Assembly: GCA_964576475.1 (NCBI GenBank)
Contig: CAZNVG010000020.1
Coordinates: forward strand, 1-19,695
From: CAZNVG01 sp964576475
GTDB taxonomy: Bacteria; Patescibacteriota; Saccharimonadia; Saccharimonadales; CAZNVG01
Length of the DNA stretch: 19,695 nt
Reading direction: 5' to 3'
Shown: piece after piece, positions 7,230-13,816 of the stretch
How positions within the stretch are numbered: the stretch's first letter is position 1
Layout: each line of letters opens with the position of its first letter
Translations under genes and position numbers: made by a program
The notes under the pieces: model-generated
Seen by the model: the letters and a program-made list of their open reading frames with translations, nothing else
Database searches by the model: none
Told to the model about the DNA's origin: nothing

Positions 7230-8975
7230 CTAGTCCTCTCGTAATAAGTCGTTGTATTGGTTGAGCAAATCTTTTAACGCATCAGCATCATGAGCGGCTT
7301 CAGCCGTTTTGATTTGCTTCTGTATGTTTCGTAGTTTTAGATGTTTCCTATCTGATTTTAGGCGGCGCATTAGCGCTTCAAATTCTTCGGCTCTTGCGCT
7401 TTGATCAAAGCTAGCATAGAGCTCTTCGCCCTTGAATGCTACAATTTTGGCATAATCTTCAATTTCTCGCAAATCTTCCCGAGTCAAAGTTTCTTTTTTC
7501 CCAGGATGATCCTGAAGTAGTTTAAGCATTTTTTTTCGCTCTTCTCCGCTCATCAATGCTTCATCTAAGCTCTTTAACGACTTACGTAGTGAAGGCGCGA
7601 TAAGACTCAGCCCTAGTAGCTGATCCTGATAAATTGTGTGTTCAAGTTCCTCGGTTTTCTCCACGACCTGAGCTTTATTGGGTTTATGCTTCTTTGGCGC
7701 CGTTTCCTTGGTAGTGTTCTGAAACTTTCTCTGTACTGTCTCTAATGTGACACCGAGTTCTTCTGCCAATACGCGGAGATAGTGCTCTTGTTCAACCGGA
7801 TCTTGTAATCGTCGAATCGCTTCAATAATCACATTACTAAATGCCGTTTTACCCTGTGCGGTGGTTGGTTTATGCTGAAGTTTGTAATAGGCGATCAACC
7901 AGTCCATGACATATGTGTTGTGTTGCGTGATATCTTGCCAAAGCTTTGGGTCTTGTTTAATGAGTTCATCCGGATCTTTGCCCTTGGGTACTTCAATGAT
8001 TGATAAGGTAAGACCAAGTCCTTGCGCAATTGGAATCGCCCGTTCTGTTGCTGCTACACCTGCCCTGTCTTGGTCGAATGCGAAGCGGACATCCTCGGTA
8101 AGTCGCGATAACGACTTTAGATGATCGAGCGTCAATGCAGTTCCCGCCACGGCGACAACATTCTCCACACCTGCTTGATGCGATGCAACAACGTCAAGAT
8201 TACCTTCAACCACAACCGCATATCCTTTAGTGCGAATTGCCTGTTTCGCCATATGAAGCCCATATAACTGACGCCCTTTGTCGTACACAATAGTACTCGG
8301 AGTATTGATGTACTTCGGCGCATTGGGTTCGTCGTGCAGCAACCTGGCCGTAAAACCAACCACTCGTCCCTGTCCGTCGCTAAGTGGAACCATGATGCGA
8401 CCCCTGAACATATCAACAGGACCCGTTCTGCGTTCGGTAATCACTCCCGCATCGTACAGCTCATTGCTCGTAAAACCCTTTGAAACCAAGTAGTTTCCGA
8501 GCGAACGACCGTCGTCGGGTGAATATCCAAACCGAAAGGTTTGGATTGTTTCTTTGCTATAGCCCCGAGTTTGACGAAGATACTTCAATGCAACCTCATG
8601 GCGAAGCAGGACATGTTGGTAATATTTTGCAGCAACTTCCAGCAACTCGTAGACTCGCTCCTTGCGCTGCGCCGTCTTACCATCCCCTCTCCTGTACAAA
8701 CTCAAATCAATACCAGCTTTCCGCGCCAAAATTTCTATGGCCCCAGGAAACTCGACACCCTCCATCTCCATGATGAAGCTGAACATTGTACCGCCCTTGT
8801 TGCTACTAAAGTCGTGCCATATTTGTTTTTCTGGACTTACCATAAAACTTGCTGTGCGCTCCGAAGTAAAAGGACTAAGGCCCTTATAATTTCGCCCAGC
8901 ACGCTTTAACTCAACATACTCACCAATCACGTCTTCGATATTGAGTCGTTGTTTTATATCCTCCACAGCATCCAT
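7230..8975 (-). CDS. dnaG: DNA primase DnaG lacking zinc ligands
   Basis: The enzyme makes RNA primers for DNA replication. The N-terminal zinc-binding domain is recognisable (residues 28-62). However, the four usual ligands of the CPFH...HCFGC pattern are replaced: Ser34, Thr37, Asp55 and Ser58. The catalytic core follows, with the basic block in KYINTPSTIVYDKGRQLYGL (221-240). The TOPRIM fold has Glu257 in VVVEGNLDVV and Asp301/Asp303 in FAFDQDRAG, the metal-binding acidic residues. The C-terminal part (about 440-581) is helical and charged, as expected for a helicase-interacting domain. The length of 581 residues is normal. The gene begins the dnaG-rpoD operon. A -10 lies 6 nt before its ATG and it is divergent from the 9050 gene. 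Confidence 0.95.
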   Translation of the reverse strand: MDAVEDIKQRLNIEDVIGEYVELKRAGRNYKGLSPFTSERTASFMVSPEKQIWHDFSSNKGGTMFSFIMEMEGVEFPGAIEILARKAGIDLSLYRRGDGKTAQRKERVYELLEVAAKYYQHVLLRHEVALKYLRQTRGYSKETIQTFRFGYSPDDGRSLGNYLVSKGFTSNELYDAGVITERRTGPVDMFRGRIMVPLSDGQGRVVGFTARLLHDEPNAPKYINTPSTIVYDKGRQLYGLHMAKQAIRTKGYAVVVEGNLDVVASHQAGVENVVAVAGTALTLDHLKSLSRLTEDVRFAFDQDRAGVAATERAIPIAQGLGLTLSIIEVPKGKDPDELIKQDPKLWQDITQHNTYVMDWLIAYYKLQHKPTTAQGKTAFSNVIIEAIRRLQDPVEQEHYLRVLAEELGVTLETVQRKFQNTTKETAPKKHKPNKAQVVEKTEELEHTIYQDQLLGLSLIAPSLRKSLKSLDEALMSGEERKKMLKLLQDHPGKKETLTREDLREIEDYAKIVAFKGEELYASFDQSARAEEFEALMRRLKSDRKHLKLRNIQKQIKTAEAAHDADALKDLLNQYNDLLRED

Positions 8976-8981
8976 AGCTTC

Positions 8982-8987
8982 ATTGTA
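8982..8987 (-). promoter_or_regulatory. -10 element of dnaG-rpoD operon (leaderless)
   Basis: The minus strand reads TACAAT with 6 nt (GAAGCT) before the ATG at 8975. No Shine-Dalgarno fits. The predicted start site coincides with the start codon. Confidence 0.5.
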
Positions 8988-9034
8988 CTGTACAAGTCAG
9001 ATTGACGCAGGTTTTGCACCCCTGAACATGGATG

Positions 9035-9043
9035 TGCTTAAAT
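9035..9043 (+). promoter_or_regulatory. Extended -10 (TGC-TTAAAT), 6 nt before ATG
   Basis: TGC followed by TTAAAT ends 6 nt before the ATG at 9050. This supports ATG 9050 over the in-frame ATG at 9032, which lies upstream of the element. A TTGACG at 9002-9007 is too far away (30 nt) to pair with it. Confidence 0.45.
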
Positions 9044-9049
9044 AAGGCA

Positions 9050-9631
9050 ATGGCAACACCTCGACCAGAAGAAACCCTCGCATTTCTGAACGAATACGGT
9101 CAGAAAAAACGCAGACCCAACCCTTCTTTAAAAGGCAAGAATCTAATTGCAGCTCTTGCGCTTGGTTTATTTGTCATCATAATCCTGTGGCTTATCTTCG
9201 CGCTCGTGTTCTCGGGCGACAAAACACAGCAAAATCTTACCGGTATTGCTGCCCAACAGCGTGATATGTACCGCTGGACCAACCTAGCTACTTCAAACGC
9301 TCGAAAGAGCGAAACACTCAATACTGCAGCAGTAATGAACGCATTCTTAGTGACTGACAATAAACAACTCTCTACCTATATTGTCGACACCTACAAGATA
9401 AAAGATATCGCGAAGGAAACCGACCCTCTACTGAATAAAACCGTAGACAAAAAACTAACTAATGCTGCACAAAATAACAGATTCGATGAAGAATTCAAGA
9501 ATAGTGTCGGTTCGGGCATAAGCAAATACAAGCGCGACCTAAAGTCTGCGAGAGCAAACGCTAAGACGGCTGAGCTACAGAAGTTGCTCGACCAAGCACT
9601 GAGTCACATCGAAGCCGTTACGCTGCAGTAA
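9050..9631 (+). CDS. Single-pass membrane protein of unknown function (193 aa)
   Basis: I do not recognise a family. A charged N-terminus (about 1-30, KKRRPNPSLKGK) precedes one strong membrane segment (about 31-56). The soluble C-terminal part (about 60-193) is rich in Ala, Lys, Asn and Thr and probably helical, with repeated Lys/Asn-rich stretches. The positive N-terminus predicts the C-terminal domain outside the cell. The start at 9050 was chosen because of the extended -10 just before it. Starting at 9032 would add MCLNKA. The 3' end overlaps the 3' end of the convergent MmcQ/YjbR gene by 14 bp. Confidence 0.7.
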   Translation: MATPRPEETLAFLNEYGQKKRRPNPSLKGKNLIAALALGLFVIIILWLIFALVFSGDKTQQNLTGIAAQQRDMYRWTNLATSNARKSETLNTAAVMNAFLVTDNKQLSTYIVDTYKIKDIAKETDPLLNKTVDKKLTNAAQNNRFDEEFKNSVGSGISKYKRDLKSARANAKTAELQKLLDQALSHIEAVTLQ

Positions 9632-9950
9632 CAAGCTCGTAGCTATGTCTAATGAGGTCTTTAACCTCGTCCCACTCTAATTGCCCTGTCAAAACAACAG
9701 TATTCCAGTGTTTTTTATTCAGATGATAGCCCGGCATAACTGATTCGTACTTTTCCCGAAGCGTCACCGCAAGAAGTGGATCACATTTTAAACTAATTCG
9801 AATGGGGTCAGATTTCTCTGCCACTAAAGCAAACATCTTGGCGTTTTTCTCCTTACCCACTTTATAGACTGCGACTTCCTCGCCAAATGGATAATCAAGC
9901 CATGCGTTGGGAAGTGAAAGCAGATGTTCTTCGATTTTTTTGTGATCCAT
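9618..9950 (-). CDS. MmcQ/YjbR family protein
   Basis: This small single-domain protein (110 residues) has the features of the MmcQ/YjbR (CyaY-like fold) family. The N-terminal half contains PNAWLDYPFGEEVAVYKV and FALVAEKSDPIRISLKCDP. The C-terminal half contains PGYHLNKKHWNTVVL, with the conserved GYHLNK-x-HW motif, and then an acidic helix to the end. The family is often labelled DNA-binding, but its function is not firmly known. It has its own perfect extended -10 and is monocistronic. It lies back to back with the HD-hydrolase gene and overlaps the 9050 gene tail to tail. Confidence 0.85.
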   Translation of the reverse strand: MDHKKIEEHLLSLPNAWLDYPFGEEVAVYKVGKEKNAKMFALVAEKSDPIRISLKCDPLLAVTLREKYESVMPGYHLNKKHWNTVVLTGQLEWDEVKDLIRHSYELVTAA

Positions 9951-9959
9951 AGCCGAGAA

Positions 9960-9968
9960 ATTATACCA
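9960..9968 (-). promoter_or_regulatory. Perfect extended -10 (TGG-TATAAT) of the MmcQ/YjbR gene
   Basis: The minus strand reads TGGTATAAT, a full match to the extended -10 consensus. Nine nt separate it from the ATG at 9950. The transcript would begin 0-3 nt before the start codon. No -35 is evident at the right distance. Confidence 0.65.
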
Positions 9969-9992
9969 AAATTTGACATATACATATAGATA

Positions 9993-10021
9993 TTGATTTT
10001 TAACTCAAATGAGCCTAGTCT
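9993..10021 (+). promoter_or_regulatory. Promoter (TTGATT-17-TAGTCT) with leader and Shine-Dalgarno
   Basis: TTGATT (9993-9998) and TAGTCT (10016-10021) are 17 nt apart. AGAGG (10031-10035) then lies 7 nt before the ATG at 10043. This unit has an ordinary short leader, unlike most first genes nearby. Confidence 0.45.
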
Positions 10022-10042
10022 ACCTGTGTAAGAGGATGTCAC

Positions 10043-10999
10043 ATGAGTCGAGAGCTGTTCGCCCAACCGGAACCCGAAACAATCGAAAAGATTACCAGTA
10101 TTTGGGAGGCGGAGCTAGGCGAACTAGAAGTACCTCCAGACAAACATGCCATACATGTAGCGGGCATATTGTACGAGGGAGTTGAGGAGAAATATGGACC
10201 GGCTAGTAGCAATCCACTTTCCTATCATGGACCTACTCATTCACTTGATGTTTTGCGTCGAAACTTCATTATATGGCGAGAATGTCATAAACAGATTCCT
10301 GAAAAATTTCCACTTAAAGACCTCGGCTTGCTTGCAATATTGGGCCCCGGTCACGACCATGAACAACTTGAAACGATTCCTGGCAGAAACGAACAAGTCA
10401 GCTACACAAACACCGCCAAAGCTATGGATACACGGCGGCGTGTATACACCCACGAAGACAAAATGCGCATCCAAGGCGCGACACTCGTCACTAGAGTCAC
10501 GCGTAACGAGGACGGTCAAATCCTACAGACGTACTTACGAGAAGGAGAACGTGACCCATTAAAACTCACAACTGCATACGCCGATATCAACGGCATTGCG
10601 ATGGAGGGCGTGGACAGAATGTTGAAGGATGCCACTAACCTTTTCATGGAGATCTTTGGCATTAAACGCTCGGCGGAAATTGCGCTCCATCTAGATCAGT
10701 ATGTAGACTTTCTTGGCAGCCAAGCGTTTTTCCTTAATACACGCCTCGAGGCACTCCCAGGAGATGTCGCCTATTACTTCCCTGAAAGCGAAGACGCGGT
10801 TAAGGTCGCCTTCGTAATGGCAGAGCTATTTAAGCCGAAGGATCTCGCCTTCAAAGTGGCAGAATTCATGCAAAAAAGTGGCATCTGTCGTGTTGTGCTA
10901 CAGAATATGTCTCTTGGAAAGCTCGAGACGGTCAATAGTCTCGTTGAACATCTTGAGGATGAAATAGGCATTCAGTATAGAAACGAAACCAGCTCGTAG
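10043..10999 (+). CDS. HD/PDEase-like metal-dependent phosphohydrolase
   Basis: Metal-ligand residues of the HD superfamily can be traced: His62 and His66 in LSYHGPTHSLDVLRR (59-73), His104-Asp105 in LLAILGPGHDHEQ (96-108), and Asp181 in TAYADINGIAMEGVDRM (177-193). The YHxxxHxxDV opening and HDxE core resemble class I cyclic-nucleotide phosphodiesterases more than (p)ppGpp hydrolases. This is a motif-level comparison only. The protein is about 318 residues, mostly helical, with no membrane segment, so cytoplasmic. The substrate is unknown. Nucleotide or cyclic-nucleotide turnover is the natural guess. Its 3' end lies 11 bp from that of the convergent orn. Confidence 0.65.
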   Translation: MSRELFAQPEPETIEKITSIWEAELGELEVPPDKHAIHVAGILYEGVEEKYGPASSNPLSYHGPTHSLDVLRRNFIIWRECHKQIPEKFPLKDLGLLAILGPGHDHEQLETIPGRNEQVSYTNTAKAMDTRRRVYTHEDKMRIQGATLVTRVTRNEDGQILQTYLREGERDPLKLTTAYADINGIAMEGVDRMLKDATNLFMEIFGIKRSAEIALHLDQYVDFLGSQAFFLNTRLEALPGDVAYYFPESEDAVKVAFVMAELFKPKDLAFKVAEFMQKSGICRVVLQNMSLGKLETVNSLVEHLEDEIGIQYRNETSS

Positions 11000-11010
11000 A
11001 AAAGTAACAG

Positions 11011-11553
11011 TTATTTTAGTCGTGTGAGATAAAATTTTAGCTCAGCGATCGACTCATTGATATCGTCCATCGCACGATGAACACTCTTTTTCTCAAACTC
11101 GTAGCCATACTTCCCTTCCATGACGATTTTCCACGAGCTCACGTCGAGCATCCGATAATGCAACCTAGCCTCGATAAGCGACCAATGCTTCCTGATAAAA
11201 CGACGATCCTGATGAATGGAGTTTCCGGCAAGCACCGCAGGTTCATCGTCAAAGTGTTCATGTATGAGTGCTAGCAGTTCCTGTTGAATTTGCTGTTCGC
11301 TTTTGCCATCTTCGACCAATTTGAGCAACGAGTCTCGCGAAGCTGCTTCGGTCGCCCACCAAGGATTTGCATCCAATAACTTCTTAACTGATTTCACATC
11401 ATGGCCAACGACAGCCTCGTATCGAGCAAGTTCATTAAATTCCCAATCCGTGACGAGTGCCGCCACCTCTAATATGAGATCTTGTTCGGGCTCAAGACCT
11501 GTCATTTCAAGATCTATCCAAAGTAATTTCTTAGCAGGTAGTGTTGTTGCCAT
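11011..11553 (-). CDS. orn: Oligoribonuclease (DEDDh 3'-5' exoribonuclease)
   Basis: Orn degrades di- to penta-ribonucleotides at the end of mRNA decay and clears pGpG. The DEDDh motifs are visible. Exo I is LLWIDLEMTGLEPEQDLILEVA (10-31), with the D-x-E pair at Asp14/Glu16. Exo II is at about LAGNSIHQDRRFI (111-123). The terminal His/Asp motif is KKSVHRAMDDINESIAELKFY (about 155-175). The length of 180 residues matches Orn. The gene has its own -10 (TATACT) 12 nt before the ATG. It is the last gene of the minus-strand run and converges with the HD-hydrolase gene. Having both an Orn and a PDE-like protein side by side may be chance. Confidence 0.93.
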   Translation of the reverse strand: MATTLPAKKLLWIDLEMTGLEPEQDLILEVAALVTDWEFNELARYEAVVGHDVKSVKKLLDANPWWATEAASRDSLLKLVEDGKSEQQIQQELLALIHEHFDDEPAVLAGNSIHQDRRFIRKHWSLIEARLHYRMLDVSSWKIVMEGKYGYEFEKKSVHRAMDDINESIAELKFYLTRLK

Positions 11554-11565
11554 AAGCTATTGCAC

Positions 11566-11571
11566 AGTATA
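11566..11571 (-). promoter_or_regulatory. -10 element of orn
   Basis: The minus strand reads TATACT with 12 nt before the ATG at 11553, which predicts a leader of roughly 5 nt. No Shine-Dalgarno can be fitted in that space. Confidence 0.4.
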
Positions 11572-11601
11572 GCGCAGTTACACCGAAGCGGTAGATACCA
11601 C

Positions 11602-11694
11602 CTACAGTACGTGCAGTAGCGTGAGGATAAACACAGCGATCCAAGCAATGAGGAAAAAACACACAAAGCGGTACACCGTAAATATATGGTTCAT
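11602..11694 (-). CDS. 30-residue hydrophobic microprotein coupled to the flavocytochrome gene
   Basis: A 30-codon frame begins with the ATG that overlaps the flavocytochrome stop codon (ATGA, 4-nt overlap) and ends with TAG. The peptide opens MNHIFTVYRF and continues with a hydrophobic helix of about 18 residues (VCFFLIAWIAVFILTLLHVL). This is a typical single-pass membrane microprotein with an Arg at the N-terminal flank. The 4-nt overlap suggests translational coupling. No family can be assigned at this length. It could be a small subunit of the flavocytochrome. It could also be an accidental frame, because hydrophobic short ORFs arise by chance. Confidence 0.5.
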   Translation of the reverse strand: MNHIFTVYRFVCFFLIAWIAVFILTLLHVL

Positions 11695-13019
11695 AAACTA
11701 AACAGCTCCGTTTCAATATTTCGCGCCGGCACTCCTAGTTCTTGAAGCTGAGTGGTAATTGCACGCTGCATGCCAGGAGGGCCGCATAATAAATATTTCG
11801 TACTACTGTCTGTAGTCTTTTGATGTTTAATAATCTTCTCCCCGCTCAACATGCCGCTTTTTTCAGTTTCGATAATAGCAATCTGTAGATTGCGCATTTT
11901 GGCCTTAATTGTTTTTAGCTCTGTTTCGTAGACCGCTTCCTTGCGGTCGCGCACACTGTAGTAGAGAGTTACTTTCCGCTTTGGTTGGTTCTTGACGAGC
12001 CATTGTAGTGAACTCATGAACGGTGTTATACCTATACCTCCCGCCACCATGACGAGATCATGAGTTGTTTCGTAGACAGAGTGTGCAAATATCCCAAACG
12101 GTCCCTGAATATACAGCAGATCGCTTCTATGTAGCAACGATAGCTTACCGGTAAAATCACCGCTGTTTTTAATTGAAAACCTGACCATACCATTCTCTTC
12201 GTAGTTAGAAATACTGAACGGATGCTCCTCTCGCGGAAGATTCTTGGCGGTAAACGTAACGAACGCAAACTGACCCGGCAGATACTTCATAGCTTTGGAT
12301 TTTGGGATAGCTTTTATCTCCGTAATTGTGCCCTTTCGCTCAATTTCACAGACCTTGTAACTGTATCCTCTTCGAATATAACGCAGCCACACAAATTTAT
12401 AGACTCGGGCAAATGCCGCGAGCATAAGAAGCGCAAACAACCACCACTTTAGAATCGGATATCGTTGCACATCGCTTGGGACAAGTAGAATGTGAATCAT
12501 CATAAAGAATGCCGGAAAGCCCATGAAATAATGTGTGCGTTTCCACCACTGATACGGCAGCTTTACCCAATACGTTATACAGAGAAGAAAGATTATTATC
12601 CACAAAGCGAGTGATCCTGCCGTATATCCCAGCTTAATGCTACTCTCACTAGGAATGAGGTAACTTCGTATGAGCGAAGGATAGGACCATTTGCTCAAGA
12701 ACAAAAACAATGGGTGACTAAGCATAAAGATAAAAGCTAATCCTCCCATCGTATGATGCACTCTATAGACGTTATTAAGACCTGCAAAAAGCTTCTCATA
12801 GACTCTTAGGCGCGTGGACAGCATAACATTGAGTGAATACAGCGTAAGACCAACGACTCCACACAGTTTGCTGAGTGACAGAAGTGGATTCTCGATGATG
12901 TAACTAAACGAGATCTGCGCAATGAGCCACAGCAACACTGAAGCAAGCACTACTCCCAATAATATCCACTGCCCCCCTCCTCGCCAGCCCTTAGGATGAC
13001 TGTCTACTTCTTGAGCCAT
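11691..13019 (-). CDS. Ferric reductase-like transmembrane flavocytochrome (FNR-type)
   Basis: Resembles COG4097-type predicted ferric reductases that carry electrons from NAD(P)H through FAD and membrane heme. The N-terminal half has about six membrane segments (roughly 18-38, 48-66, 88-108, 132-150, 165-180, 190-208). Histidines suitable for heme b are His88/His89, His102, His163 and His176. The C-terminal half (about 218-442) is an FNR module. It contains PGQFAFVTF, the FAD motif EHPFSIS (265-271), GPFG (307-310), the nucleotide-binding VAGGIGITPFMS (325-336), YSVRD (354-358) and LLCGPPGMQRA (410-420). The length is complete. It starts with ATG 13019, has AAGGAT about 6-7 nt upstream, and overlaps the end of the PH-like gene by 16 nt, so both are one operon. 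The electron acceptor (iron, oxygen or a partner protein) is unknown. Confidence 0.88.
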   Translation of the reverse strand: MAQEVDSHPKGWRGGGQWILLGVVLASVLLWLIAQISFSYIIENPLLSLSKLCGVVGLTLYSLNVMLSTRLRVYEKLFAGLNNVYRVHHTMGGLAFIFMLSHPLFLFLSKWSYPSLIRSYLIPSESSIKLGYTAGSLALWIIIFLLCITYWVKLPYQWWKRTHYFMGFPAFFMMIHILLVPSDVQRYPILKWWLFALLMLAAFARVYKFVWLRYIRRGYSYKVCEIERKGTITEIKAIPKSKAMKYLPGQFAFVTFTAKNLPREEHPFSISNYEENGMVRFSIKNSGDFTGKLSLLHRSDLLYIQGPFGIFAHSVYETTHDLVMVAGGIGITPFMSSLQWLVKNQPKRKVTLYYSVRDRKEAVYETELKTIKAKMRNLQIAIIETEKSGMLSGEKIIKHQKTTDSSTKYLLCGPPGMQRAITTQLQELGVPARNIETELFSL

Positions 13020-13375
13020 GCGATAATCCTTTTTGCCTCATCCTCGTGTAGCTTAAGTATGATTCGTTTAAATCGTCGCTTCGAAGTTGTAATTACTAAT
13101 ACGTCCTTTAACAAAGGACGAGTCCAGCCATTTGGCTTGCTTGCATAAACAAAATCCCAGCCTTGTGGCGAGTAAAATGAGCCTGCGATAATCACGCCGG
13201 GAAGATAGCTTCCTGGAGCCCTGAACTCATATGTTCGCCAATCACGGAATTCATCAAGCCATTCAATAGTACTTATACTGCTTTTTGGTACTGTTAGTCG
13301 CTGTCGCATTGCGTAAATTGATTCTCTTTTTGTTAGTTGCACAACTAACTGGTCGTCTGAAACTGTGACACGCAA
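13004..13375 (-). CDS. PH-like small protein encoded upstream of the flavocytochrome
   Basis: This single domain of 123 residues has many alternating beta strands (for example LVVQLTKRESIYAM, VPKSSISTIEWL) and a C-terminal amphipathic helix (LHEDEAKRIIAWLKK). The pattern is that of bacterial pleckstrin-homology-like domains; this is a fold-level guess. The start is a TTG, chosen because AGGAG lies 7 nt upstream and the next in-frame ATG (codon 22) would remove two strands. An ATG four bases upstream is out of frame. There is no membrane segment. The 16-nt overlap with the flavocytochrome gene points to a related job, perhaps regulating or tethering it at the membrane. Confidence 0.65.
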   Translation of the reverse strand: MRVTVSDDQLVVQLTKRESIYAMRQRLTVPKSSISTIEWLDEFRDWRTYEFRAPGSYLPGVIIAGSFYSPQGWDFVYASKPNGWTRPLLKDVLVITTSKRRFKRIILKLHEDEAKRIIAWLKK

Positions 13376-13382
13376 GCATTTA

Positions 13383-13387
13383 CTCCT
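13383..13387 (-). promoter_or_regulatory. Shine-Dalgarno AGGAG supporting a TTG start
   Basis: The minus strand AGGAG is 7 nt from the TTG at 13375. It decides the start of the PH-like gene, since no in-frame ATG or GTG lies nearby. Confidence 0.65.
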
Positions 13388-13403
13388 AACTTTCGTTCCT
13401 TAT

Positions 13404-13412
13404 ATCGTACCA
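13404..13412 (-). promoter_or_regulatory. Extended -10 (TGG-TACGAT) for the PH-like/flavocytochrome operon
   Basis: The minus strand TGGTACGAT lies about 28 nt upstream of the TTG start, leaving a leader of about 20 nt that holds the Shine-Dalgarno. It sits directly downstream of an eight-T run, which separates this unit from msrB. Confidence 0.4.
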
Positions 13413-13429
13413 AAAAAAAGCGCTATTAC

Positions 13430-13816
13430 TTAGGATTTATCGAAGTTGAGAGAACAAGAATTTATGCAGTAATGCTGCCCGCTCGGTGACGAGGCATCGT
13501 CAAATAGATGACCCAAGTGACCGCCACAGTTTTTACAGATAACTTCTGTGCGCTGCATACCCCAAGAATTGTCTGGGACTAACTCAATAGCACCTTCAGC
13601 AACTACATCCGCAAAGCTTGGCCAGCCCTGCAATCCTGGCTGATCCGATTCATATTTACTATCACTGGCAAACAAAGTGGAGCCACAGGCAGCACATACA
13701 TATGTGCCTTTGGCGGAATTTTGTAGATACTCGCCACTAAACGGCGCCTCAGTCCCCTTCTCAACCAATACTCGGTATTGCTCCGGTGTTAGCTTCTGAG
13801 CAAAATCCTTCTTCAC
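13430..13816 (-). CDS. msrB: Peptide-methionine (R)-S-oxide reductase MsrB
   Basis: MsrB repairs methionine-R-sulfoxide in proteins. The zinc site is given by two CxxC pairs, Cys41/Cys44 (YVCAACG) and Cys94/Cys97 (VICKNCGG). The active-site blocks are QGWPSF (63-68), HLGHLFDD (100-107) and HYCINSCSLNF (115-125), with the catalytic Cys117. An extra Cys121 follows it (NSCSLNF, where Ala is usual) and might act as a resolving thiol; that is speculation. The length of 128 residues is that of a stand-alone MsrB. Translation starts at a GTG that shares one base with the mscL stop (TAGTG), so it is coupled to mscL. Confidence 0.95.
   Translation of the reverse strand: MKKDFAQKLTPEQYRVLVEKGTEAPFSGEYLQNSAKGTYVCAACGSTLFASDSKYESDQPGLQGWPSFADVVAEGAIELVPDNSWGMQRTEVICKNCGGHLGHLFDDASSPSGQHYCINSCSLNFDKS

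Noticed and set aside
8541..8909. 122-codon plus-strand frame inside dnaG
   Set aside because: It is antisense to the well-supported DnaG N-terminus, has no recognisable family and no start signals; a shadow frame.
9973..9978. Perfect TTGACA on the plus strand
   Set aside because: No -10 hexamer at 16-18 nt downstream; the HD-hydrolase gene is better served by TTGATT-17-TAGTCT.
10182..10562. 126-codon plus-strand frame inside the HD-hydrolase gene
   Set aside because: Out-of-frame overlap with a gene that has clear metal-binding motifs; composition is not protein-like.
11025..11044. Imperfect 20-bp palindrome around TAAAATTTTA
   Set aside because: It lies within the orn coding end, is AT-rich with a central mismatch pair, and has no T-run placement; likely chance.
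11531..11716. 61-codon minus-strand frame spanning the gap upstream of orn
   Set aside because: It overlaps the start of orn and the end of the flavocytochrome gene without start signals. The 30-codon ATGA-coupled frame in a different phase is the better candidate.
13412..13425. AGCGCT followed by eight Ts after msrB (minus strand) as a terminator
   Set aside because: The six-base palindrome cannot form a hairpin with a loop and no longer stem was found, so only the T-run remains.
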